Source: an uncultured Clostridium sp. (GTDB taxonomy: Bacteria; Bacillota; Clostridia; TANB77; CAG-508). From it: a DNA stretch of 8,140 nucleotides. The stretch lies in NCBI GenBank assembly GCA_946008205.1, contig CAMGAZ010000057.1, positions 1 to 8,140 on the forward strand, read 5' to 3'. The position numbers and the translations under genes are program-made. This document shows, one piece after another, positions 1 through 6,122 of the stretch; the first letter of the stretch is position 1; each line of letters opens with the position of its first letter. The notes under the pieces were generated by a model that saw nothing but the letters and a program-made list of their open reading frames with translations, was not told the origin of the DNA and did not search any database.

Positions 1-1475
1 GGACTTAATTTATATGTTTTATATTTCGAAATATCTAATTCTGATAATTCCTCATTGAGACGTTCTTCATACTCAGATTGACTTAAATTTTCTTTATCAA
101 GCTTTGCCATAATGGATGTTTTATTTTTAATCAATGCATTTTGATCTACCTCATTAACACTTAAGTAACCTCTGTTGTCATAATTGTCCGGAAATGTAAT
201 AAGATTCGCTTCAACCATTTTTATTAACGCCTCAAACATATCTGATTTATATTTCGATGGCTCTATAAGCTTTAATTTATTTGATGCATTTGGATATCTA
301 CTAATATATTCTGGAGCGTACTCTTTATCAATTAAGCCTTTGTGCATAACTCCATTTACATCTTTCCAGTCCATTATTAAAGCATCTCTAACCCATGAGT
401 TACCGCCACCGCCAGAACCAGCATCAGCTAGAAATATCTCTATGTTATCATAATCTACTACATCACCATTATAATCTAATAAAATTTTATGTATTTCATT
501 GATTTGGTCTTGCGTCATCATTGGAGTTTTTCTTTTTAATCCAATATCAACGAAACTAATACAGTTCACAATATCCATTGTGTATCCGCGCTGTTCGTCA
601 TATTTTAATTCCCCGATAGAAAGAATTGAGTTATCAGTGCTTCTTGCAGGGTCATAAGCTAAAACAAATTTTCTTTTACTAGTTTCATTGTATAAAATAG
701 GCGGACGCACATAAGAATTTCGTGTAATCAAAGCTCTTTTGATAATTTGATTTACCCCACCGTCTTCTGTAAACCGATTATAATATTCTCGCATTGCTTT
801 TTCTGGATTATTTCTCATTTCTGCGTCTACAGTTTCCTGTGTAAGTAGTGATGCAGGATAAATTTTACCACCTACAGTGCCACGAATGACGACATCGCAA
901 TTAATATCAGCTACAAAATAATCTTTGTTTCCAAGGATCATTTGTTTAGAAAAATCACGATATTTTTCATAAAATGGGGTATCAATAGACGACGCCGATG
1001 ATATATAAAAAAGTTGATTTGGAATTTCTTTTGGAATTGCCTTGATAGTTTCGCTATCAATATTACCACCAAGTTTTAAATCTTTATTAACAATTGTAAA
1101 TGCAGCATAAACTTGCATCATATTTTGGTCAAGCCAGCCGCACTCATCAAAAACTACTAAATTGCCACGAGCGCCACGACGACGGTCCACGTTACTATTG
1201 AGCGTTTTCGTAAAAGATCCATTGTAAAGAGAATAAAAATGACCAGATGGATTGTGAACAAAGCCATCACCAGCCGCATTTTTAATCTCAATTTGTTGTT
1301 TAAAAACATCAGTTAATCCAGTCATTGATTCTATATTTTTATTTGCTATATTCTCCAACGTCTTAAACGTTTGTATGGCTTGATCACCAGAACCGGATGC
1401 TATATAACTCCAGTAATTGTTAAAAAGCATCCCTTTTGTCATCAATATTAAATCCGTAATAGAGCTTTTGCCAAA
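1..1475 (-). CDS. terL: Terminase large subunit (TerL), exon 2, 3' end beyond window
   Basis: This is the second exon of the phage packaging motor: the rest of the ATPase domain plus the headful nuclease. I translated all 491 codons and found no stop; the frame runs off the window at base 1. Numbering the spliced protein from the TTG at 3094, the exon opens with F86-G87-K88-S89, the second half of Walker A. Walker B is LVVFDE with D195/E196 (near 1148). A coupling-type motif LFYISSASS follows near 1010-985. The RNase H-like nuclease then shows D360 in LAYDPARSTD (near 653), D436 in FLADAGSGGGG (near 425) and possibly D497 in KSDMFEAL (near 242), a plausible acidic triad. The spliced product is at least 576 residues, somewhat longer than many TerLs. 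The exon lacks its own start codon and ribosome binding site, so it is expressed only as part of the spliced message. The family call is firm; the third acidic residue is inferred. Confidence 0.93.
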
Positions 1476-1743
1476 CGATTGTTATTATCTGTAGGCTTTT
1501 TATCCTACACTCTGGAAGTTTCCCTCATTTTCATCGATATGTCGATTCATATCCAGTCTAGCATATATTTTCACCTACGACTCTACGTTTAGGTGGATTG
1601 GACTCGTGGGAATATTATATTTATTCAATTCCTATGCGTTACGGTGAGCCACAGCCTTGCGCAATCTGTGCTTTACCTCGGTATTAGCGTGCTTTAAAGT
1701 TTAGCGTCTACCGATTTTCCAATCTTTATTTTTCAGCATATTT

Positions 1744-2730
1744 CTATGCAGCGAAGCCTAAAAAGTGTTTTATTTTTTCATATTTTCTTTGTAAATAAAA
1801 TAAACCATCTTCATAATAAAGACAGTTTATTAATTTATTCATTTCTTTAAAGCTCGTACACATTAGGCGATGCTTCCGTTCATTTTCTGTATAAATTTGA
1901 GTTTTAATACCAAAATTATTTAATTTCTCTTGTATATATATTAATGGAGCAATGTTAGCACAGGTAATATGCATATATGTTTGATTATTGCTACCATAAT
2001 AACATCCATCTCCATCTATATATCCACGCAACCAATCAAAGAAAAATTTATCATCAACAATTGGATATGTATCTTTTAATGTCTTATTTTTTTCAATACC
2101 ATTTTTAATTAAGTCACAAACTAAATTTTTAGAATACACTCTTAAAATATCACTATGCCCACTATGAACAATTTGTGATTCACATATTAATACGTCTTTT
2201 GGGTCGGAATGATATATAATATTTTGCCCTCCCAATTCATTATTCAGCTTCTCCAAAATATATTTATCGTCCGATTGGAGTTCCATTCCAAATTCATAAC
2301 TATGCTTATCCTCGTCATAGACTATATAACCGTCAGCATATATAAATCCAAGAAAATATGCTTTTAACTGTGTATCAATATTATTAAAATATGTAACGTT
2401 GATATCTCTTTTTTTACTCTTTAAATTCAATTTATTTACTTTTCCTTGTATTTGCCTTGCGCTAAATCCAAGAACTTCACCAATTTCTGTGCTCGTCATT
2501 GAGTTATAGTTATTTTTTATAAATTCAACATCTTGATTTGAAAATATACTATTTTCATATTTGCATCCAAGTCCATTTCTTTTAATATTCCTATGTAATA
2601 GCCATGAATTAATTTGTTCACGTTTAAATTCTTTTCCCAATGCGTGTGCAATTTCTTTATTAGACATAGTTACATAATTATCTAAAATAAATTTTTCCTG
2701 ATCGTCATTAAATATTCTTTTCTTTCCCAT
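1744..2730 (-). CDS. Intron-encoded LAGLIDADG homing endonuclease
   Basis: This is a 328-residue single-chain LAGLIDADG endonuclease lying wholly inside the terL intron; such enzymes cut intronless alleles to spread the intron. Two LAGLIDADG motifs are present: FLGFIYADG (about residues 126-134, acid D133) and WLRGYIDGDG (about 233-242, acid D241), so both catalytic acids are retained. The N-terminal 105 residues hold two similar helix-turn-helix units (about 6-50 and 62-104), each built as aromatic-acidic, FI-x2-NY, EI-x3-LG and a basic end, likely for extra DNA contacts. I chose the ATG at 2730 (MGKKRIF) because GGGGG at 2744-2740 sits 9 nt upstream; an in-frame TTG at 2736 is too close to that site. 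The gene ends 268 nt before the intron's 3' end, leaving the ribozyme core downstream uninterrupted. No frame damage is visible, so the enzyme may be active. Its target should be the uninterrupted terL Walker A sequence. Confidence 0.92.
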   Translation of the reverse strand: MGKKRIFNDDQEKFILDNYVTMSNKEIAHALGKEFKREQINSWLLHRNIKRNGLGCKYENSIFSNQDVEFIKNNYNSMTSTEIGEVLGFSARQIQGKVNKLNLKSKKRDINVTYFNNIDTQLKAYFLGFIYADGYIVYDEDKHSYEFGMELQSDDKYILEKLNNELGGQNIIYHSDPKDVLICESQIVHSGHSDILRVYSKNLVCDLIKNGIEKNKTLKDTYPIVDDKFFFDWLRGYIDGDGCYYGSNNQTYMHITCANIAPLIYIQEKLNNFGIKTQIYTENERKHRLMCTSFKEMNKLINCLYYEDGLFYLQRKYEKIKHFLGFAA

Positions 2731-2739
2731 GTCCAATTT

Positions 2740-2761
2740 CCCCCTTTATAATAAAAAAGGG
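2740..2761 (-). promoter_or_regulatory. Hairpin masking the endonuclease ribosome binding site
   Basis: On the minus strand CCCUUU (2761-2756) can pair with AAAGGG (2747-2742), 6 bp closing an 8-nt AU loop. The 3' arm contains most of the GGGGG Shine-Dalgarno of the endonuclease gene (2744-2740). Sequestering the endonuclease ribosome binding site is a known way phage introns limit enzyme production from long transcripts. The pairing is seen in the sequence; the control role is inferred. Confidence 0.55.
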
Positions 2762-2839
2762 TGGATGAACAGTCCACTCTCAATTAGCATATTCGAAAAA
2801 CAGTCGAATGCCATTTTGTAACAAACACTTTTCTTATTA

Positions 2840-3094
2840 ACCTCTACTACAAACCCATAAAACATAAGGCTTGTTCCAACTCATCTGTACACAATAAGCC
2901 TGTGCATCAAATAATTCTGCTCCAAGAACTTCTTGCATAAACTTTACTGGATTTCTTTGATAGTAAGCTTTAATTTTTGCAATCTGCTCATATCTCTCTA
3001 ATTTTCTCTGGGACATAGAATAGTCATTTGGTTTAACAAATACTTTATAATCACTTGGTAGTACAATATTGTTTTGTTCTAAAATTTGATCCAA
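2840..3094 (-). CDS. terL: Terminase large subunit (TerL), exon 1
   Basis: This is the 85-residue N-terminal exon of TerL, ending PYVLWVCSRG, the first half of the Walker A loop. The reading frame hits TAA in the codon directly after the splice site, so unspliced message gives only a short peptide. I place the start at the TTG at 3094 (reading DQILEQNN next) because AAGGGG at 3108-3103 lies 8 nt upstream. An in-frame TTG at 3145 would overlap the upstream gene and has no comparable site. The chosen start leaves 16 nt after the upstream stop at 3111, a normal tight junction. The region before the ATPase motif contains FDAQAYCVQMSW, which resembles the adenine-binding Q-motif segment of terminases (inference). 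The terminase call comes from the spliced protein rather than from this exon alone. Confidence 0.88.
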
Positions 3095-3110
3095 TAATAC
3101 CACCCCTTCG

Positions 3111-4298
3111 CTAACTAGTCTTGTGGCAATATTCTGAAATATCAATACCTTGCTCTTTAATAAATCTTTTCAAATCAATATTTTCTCGTAATAAAATTCT
3201 CGCCGTTTCTTCGTTCTGGTCCGCTTTTTCTTGAAGCTTTACAAGCATCTCTCTTTGCTTAATCAACATATCATTATAATCATTTTCGTCGAGTCTAATC
3301 TGTTTAATAATTGAAGCATTGCTAATATCCGCAACCTGTCTCATGCCTTCGGAAGTTCCTATATCAAATGCATTTACCTCGGCATCTCGTAGATTTATTT
3401 CTTTTAATTTTTTAACAATTCCAGTAAAAGTATTTTCACCTTTGCTTGAGTTTTTGTTATGTTTTAAGCTCAAACAGCTCTGTTCTGCAAGCTGTGATAT
3501 CGTGGCACTAATATTTTTTTTAGCATCTAACAGTGTTTTCATTTCAGAAGCATTTGCATTAGTATTTGCCATAACTTTAGCTATTTTATCGTCAAGTTTC
3601 GCCTGTTGCAAGAAACCTCTTACTATGGTAATTGCAGAAGATGTTCTCATCATATCCTCGTTATCTCCGCCAAGATCCAAATATCCAATCAACTGAGAAT
3701 ACAACAACGGCTGATCTTCAAGCTTTTCTCCTTCAAATGGGTCATAACCCAGTAGTCGAATAACGTCTTTTCTATTTTTTTCAAACTCGTTACTAACTTC
3801 CTGACTATCAATCAATGTCTGTGCGGCTTCTTTATTGCCACTTTCCAAAGCAGCAACCTGTTTAGCATCTTCGACAAATGTATTAAAAATATCTCCATCA
3901 CGCCAACGCATTCCACGATATTGCGGCATACTGACATTTTTAATATACGCATCCCAAATTGTAGGTCTACGAATCTGACCTTCTTGATTAGCCCATTCTG
4001 CATAACTAGAGTCCCACAAGTTGTTTAAAAATGGGCGATCTATAATTTCAAGAGCCTCCATTACAGTTTTTTTAGTACAGGCACCGAACTCATTTCTATT
4101 ATCGTCCCAATCTAACGCGATTTTTCTAACACAATCCTTGCAAACAAAAGTAATTCCACTCATAACTAATGGATTTGTACTCACGTAAAATTCAGTTCTC
4201 TTTTTTTCTTTTAAACAATAATGGCATAAATATTTCTTGTCGTCTGCGACAGTTTTCTTTTTCACCGCAGATTTTTTACCTGCGCTTCTTGTAGCCAT
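3111..4298 (-). CDS. Zinc-ribbon protein, candidate terminase small subunit
   Basis: This 395-residue protein sits directly upstream of terL. Its N-terminus is Lys-rich (residues 7-22), followed by a likely zinc-binding pair CHYC (C25, C28) and CKDC (C53, C56). The middle is rich in Trp and acidic residues (WDDNRNEF, MRWRDGD). The C-terminal ~60 residues (KQREMLVKLQEKADQNEET onward) look like a coiled coil. Position is the main reason to suggest the small terminase subunit, which binds the packaging start site and hands DNA to TerL. It is much longer than most TerS proteins (often 100-200 residues) and I see no clear TerS helix-turn-helix, so a separate packaging or head accessory protein is possible. 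I start at the ATG at 4298 (MATRSAGKK) with a GGCGG-type site 6 nt upstream; a TTG two codons earlier is also in frame. No frame damage is visible. Confidence 0.6.
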   Translation of the reverse strand: MATRSAGKKSAVKKKTVADDKKYLCHYCLKEKKRTEFYVSTNPLVMSGITFVCKDCVRKIALDWDDNRNEFGACTKKTVMEALEIIDRPFLNNLWDSSYAEWANQEGQIRRPTIWDAYIKNVSMPQYRGMRWRDGDIFNTFVEDAKQVAALESGNKEAAQTLIDSQEVSNEFEKNRKDVIRLLGYDPFEGEKLEDQPLLYSQLIGYLDLGGDNEDMMRTSSAITIVRGFLQQAKLDDKIAKVMANTNANASEMKTLLDAKKNISATISQLAEQSCLSLKHNKNSSKGENTFTGIVKKLKEINLRDAEVNAFDIGTSEGMRQVADISNASIIKQIRLDENDYNDMLIKQREMLVKLQEKADQNEETARILLRENIDLKRFIKEQGIDISEYCHKTS

Positions 4299-4319
4299 AC
4301 ACAACCGCCGCCTTTCTTA

Positions 4320-4347
4320 ATTATTCATATACGAAAAAGAAGCTCAA
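4320..4347 (-). promoter_or_regulatory. Candidate promoter before the zinc-ribbon/terL pair
   Basis: On the minus strand TTGAGC (4347-4342) is followed after 16 nt by AATAAT (4325-4320), 4/6 and 5/6 matches to the sigma-70 consensus. It overlaps the terminator stem just upstream and would restart transcription for the packaging genes. AT-rich sequence gives such matches by chance, so this is weak. Confidence 0.25.
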
Positions 4348-4360
4348 ATTACTGAGCTTC
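4334..4360 (-). terminator. Rho-independent terminator overlapping the DUF5659-like stop
   Basis: On the minus strand GAAGCTCA (4360-4353) pairs perfectly with TGAGCTTC (4346-4339) around a 6-nt loop and is followed by TTTTT (4338-4334). The upstream gene's TAA (4351-4349) lies in the loop, so its last two codons form part of the stem. It stands between that gene and the packaging pair, suggesting partial termination or a separate downstream transcript. Confidence 0.8.
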
Positions 4361-4570
4361 CTTTTCCTTAGCGGCTTTAGCCTCTGCAATTTCTTTATTA
4401 ATTCTTGCGAACTCAGTCTGAAAATGCTCATCATTCTTAAACACTAAAACGGTCTTATCTGGATTTGTACGGTCGGGTTTTACATCAACTACCTGACAAT
4501 TTGCCTTGAGAAGGGCTCGTCCAACACCCATATTAAACACCAAACGACTTTCCTTGTTTTTGTTTTCCAT
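4349..4570 (-). CDS. Small DUF5659-like phage protein
   Basis: This 73-residue protein is charged and has no signal peptide or membrane segment. The core (about residues 9-58) reads RLVFNMGVGRALLKANC, then a Val/Asp-rich strand, then NPDKTVLVFKNDEHF, and ends in a helical Ala/Lys/Glu tail. The pattern of a short helix with L-x3-G/C, a strand, N-P-x-K-T and V-F plus an acidic helix matches the small phage domain I know as DUF5659; I assign it by pattern, not by search. Function is unknown. The ATG at 4570 follows AAAGGAG with an 11-nt gap. The gene is bracketed by terminators, upstream at 4611-4635 and across its own stop. It resembles the neighbouring gene at 4748-4870, suggesting an old duplication. 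Confidence 0.75.
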   Translation of the reverse strand: MENKNKESRLVFNMGVGRALLKANCQVVDVKPDRTNPDKTVLVFKNDEHFQTEFARINKEIAEAKAAKEKEAQ

Positions 4571-4610
4571 AATTCATTGCTCTCCTTTATGTTTTTCTTA
4601 TTTACATATT

Positions 4611-4635
4611 AAAAATGGCGGGGAAATTCCCCGCC
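4611..4635 (-). terminator. GC-rich rho-independent terminator
   Basis: On the minus strand GGCGGGG (4635-4629) pairs with CCCCGCC (4623-4617), and the AATTT between can add A-U pairs. It is followed by ATTTTT (4616-4611). The plus strand has no T-run after the stem, so orientation is minus. It closes the upstream transcript and stands out in this AT-rich window. Confidence 0.85.
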
Positions 4636-4690
4636 GCTCGGTGGACCAGGATGTACAACACATCAGCCCCAATATTAAATTATATAGCTA
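4636..4690 (-). promoter_or_regulatory. Possible leader between a TATAAT box and the terminator
   Basis: TATAAT occurs at 4684-4679 on the minus strand without a good -35 element. Downstream lie a GAUGU/ACAUC hairpin and then the GC-rich terminator. If the box is used, the product would be a leader of roughly 60 nt ending at that terminator, ahead of the DUF5659-like gene. Without a -35 match this may be chance. Confidence 0.2.
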
Positions 4691-4747
4691 ATTCGTCTTT
4701 GAACCTAAAAACAAATCAATTGGCATATGATCTTTTAATTGCTCTAT

Positions 4748-4870
4748 TCAAATATAAACCCAAAACATAGTTTTACTATTTGGATTTAAAGCACATAGCT
4801 CATACTTCAACCCATTTTTATATAAAAAATTTCTTAAATTCAAACTATAACAGCAATATAACTTATCCAT
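4748..4870 (-). CDS. Small DUF5659-like protein, possibly truncated by in-frame TGA
   Basis: A 40-codon frame starts at the ATG at 4870 (MDKLYCCYSLNLRNFL), with GAGGT 6 nt upstream, 25 nt after the phosphoesterase stop. It ends at TGA (4750-4748). Beyond the TGA the same frame continues with IEQLKDHMPIDLFLGSKTN to TAG at 4690-4688. The full 60-codon reading parallels the intact small gene downstream: KL-x-hydrophobic start, L-R-x-F-L, then NP-x-x-KT, an aromatic/V strand (FWVYI) and an acidic helix (IEQLKDH). The TGA sits where that protein has a residue between strand and final helix, one base from an Arg or Gly codon. It may be a truncated but functional protein, a recent nonsense mutation, or a readthrough case. 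A tRNA recoding scheme is unlikely because TGA serves as a normal stop elsewhere here. Function is unknown. Confidence 0.55.
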   Translation of the reverse strand: MDKLYCCYSLNLRNFLYKNGLKYELCALNPNSKTMFWVYI

Positions 4871-4895
4871 CTTGTACCTCATTCATTTGTGCTGT

Positions 4896-6122
4896 CTAAT
4901 TTAAAATAAACTTTTCAGTTCCAACGCAACCATATTTTTTGTCAAAAATAAACATCTTACAAGCCGCTTTTGAACTTTTACCCAATTTATTGAACGCATA
5001 AGGATCTGTTCCCTGAAATGACGGACATACTAATAGCTCCGTATCATGACTGTCATGTTCATTACCAGAAATAATTCTATCATTGTGAAAATGGCCAATA
5101 AACACATAATCAATTAACTTTCTATGTTTAACACTCAAATCTTTAAGTGCCGTTTCTAAATTTTTAATTGTATGACCATGCATAGCCATAACATTAAAAT
5201 TATAAATCGGAACCTCAATATAATCATATCCGTCATTCAGATGCACAGACACTCTAGTATTGTATTTAAGCATATCTGCAATATAATGACCAATTACATA
5301 CTCCATATCCTCATGAACAAGTTCATTTGCCTTCGACCCAATTGGACGAGATTGTGAGTGATTTGACGTTGGAGTGTGGTAATAATCTATATAGCAATAT
5401 GCTGACAATTCATTCAAAAAATTGGCAATTAACCTAGCCACGGTTACGGTTGCTTCAACAACAGGAACTTCATTCAATTTCAAATCTGTCAAACGCAAGA
5501 TCCCCTGAATTGTATCAGCCAACTCAACAATATAAAGCTTACTAATGTTATTAAATTGTATATATTTAACAAGCATACCAAGCAATTTATTAAATCTTTC
5601 TTCGCAGATTGATAGTGAATACTCATTTGTTTCAATCTCGAAGTTGGCCCCAGCTTGAATATCTGCAATTGTTAGCACATATTCCCTGTTATAATCTATA
5701 AGATAATCACTATTTCCAACAATAACTTTGGGCATTGTAAGGGTTTGGATAGCATCTCGAATATTCTCATAGAATAATTCCTCTCTACTATCAAACCTTA
5801 AGCTCCTATTGGCTTCAACTTTAGTCGCATATAGCTTCTGACGTTCCTTCTCCAGCTCATACTTTGCCTTCTTTATCTCTTCAAGATATTTATCTTCGCC
5901 AACAATCTTATCCGAATTTGCCTCAAACACGTTCTTAAACGCCGCCCATGTTTTTCTATATGCGGATTCGGTTTTATTACACCCGAACTCATCATTAAAA
6001 ATTTGCGCCATCTGTGGCCAAGTAAAGCCAAGAGAGTCTTTCATTTGACACACCCTATAAAAGTATTCATTATCACTTTCTCCCTGTATTCTCTTCAAAT
6101 TCTCATCCATACCCATCACCAT
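4896..6122 (-). CDS. Calcineurin-like phosphoesterase with N-terminal helix-turn-helix
   Basis: This is a cytoplasmic protein of about 408 residues. Residues ~15-68 look like a helix-turn-helix (FTWPQMAQIFNDEF, then CNKTESAYRKTW). A charged coiled coil follows (~75-108), then the phosphoesterase domain (~148-408). Its metal-site motifs are ADIQAG near 153 (usual D-x-H, here D-x-Q), ELADTIQG near 201 (usual GD, here AD), SNHSQ near 254 (usual GNH), AMHGH near 315 and a canonical GHFH at 343-346. Such enzymes use two metals to cut phosphodiesters or phosphomonoesters; the Sbc/Mre11 nucleases are relatives. With a DNA-binding N-terminus and packaging neighbours, a DNA nuclease role is reasonable but unproven. 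The start is uncertain: GTG at 6125 and ATGs at 6122, 6116 and 6110 share the frame. I chose 6122, which overlaps the upstream TGA as TGATG and implies coupling. Confidence 0.82.
   Translation of the reverse strand: MVMGMDENLKRIQGESDNEYFYRVCQMKDSLGFTWPQMAQIFNDEFGCNKTESAYRKTWAAFKNVFEANSDKIVGEDKYLEEIKKAKYELEKERQKLYATKVEANRSLRFDSREELFYENIRDAIQTLTMPKVIVGNSDYLIDYNREYVLTIADIQAGANFEIETNEYSLSICEERFNKLLGMLVKYIQFNNISKLYIVELADTIQGILRLTDLKLNEVPVVEATVTVARLIANFLNELSAYCYIDYYHTPTSNHSQSRPIGSKANELVHEDMEYVIGHYIADMLKYNTRVSVHLNDGYDYIEVPIYNFNVMAMHGHTIKNLETALKDLSVKHRKLIDYVFIGHFHNDRIISGNEHDSHDTELLVCPSFQGTDPYAFNKLGKSSKAACKMFIFDKKYGCVGTEKFILN

Larger units (their letters stand above)
1476..2839 (-). ncRNA. Group I intron (subgroup IA-like) inside terL
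   Basis: This 1364-nt insertion has the chemistry of a self-splicing group I intron: exon 1 ends in U (GGT), the intron begins UAAUAAG and ends in G (complement of base 1476). Exact removal gives AGT AGA GGT TTT GGC AAA AGC and restores the TerL frame. On the minus strand the 3' part folds in canonical order: P7 GCAUA (1637-1633) with UAUGC (1565-1561); P7.1 GGAAU/AUUCC (1632-1628 with 1613-1609); P8 CACCUA/UAGGUG (1595-1590 with 1577-1572); a P9-like CUGGA/UCCAG (1556-1552 with 1516-1512); P9.2 UGUAGG/CCUACA (1509-1504 with 1495-1490). A CACAG/CUGUG hairpin (1670-1650) fits the P4-P6 region. P3 may be UGGACU (2776-2771) with AGUCCA (1604-1599). The motif AACGCAUAGG matches the R-strand style of phage T4 td-like introns. 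P1 is not convincing, so the 5' splice site rests on frame and Walker A logic. Two more hairpins lie at 2761-2776 and 2788-2811. Confidence 0.85.

Noticed and set aside
1700..1722. tRNA-Leu-like segment (AAAATCGGTAGACGC on the minus strand)
   Set aside because: It resembles a tRNA-Leu D-arm, but no acceptor stem, anticodon arm or T-arm follows. It lies in the intron core and is better explained by intron structure.
1744..2839. Intein within TerL rather than an intron
   Set aside because: TAA stops directly follow exon 1, the endonuclease has its own start and ribosome binding site, and non-coding structured RNA separates it from exon 2. No Cys/Ser splice junctions or HN motif are seen.
1476..2839. 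IStron or transposon insertion
   Set aside because: No transposase gene or inverted terminal repeats; the only ORF is a LAGLIDADG endonuclease.
1..3094. terL as a pseudogene broken by insertion
   Set aside because: Precise removal restores a complete Walker A and an uninterrupted frame, with the U and G expected at group I splice sites.
3319..3696. Plus-strand 125-codon ORF
   Set aside because: Antisense shadow of the zinc-ribbon protein, whose minus-strand frame has better start signals and neighbours.
4748..4870. Genetic-code change with TGA as Trp
   Set aside because: TGA is a normal stop for the HU-like and PhoH-like genes here, and Trp is encoded by TGG throughout.
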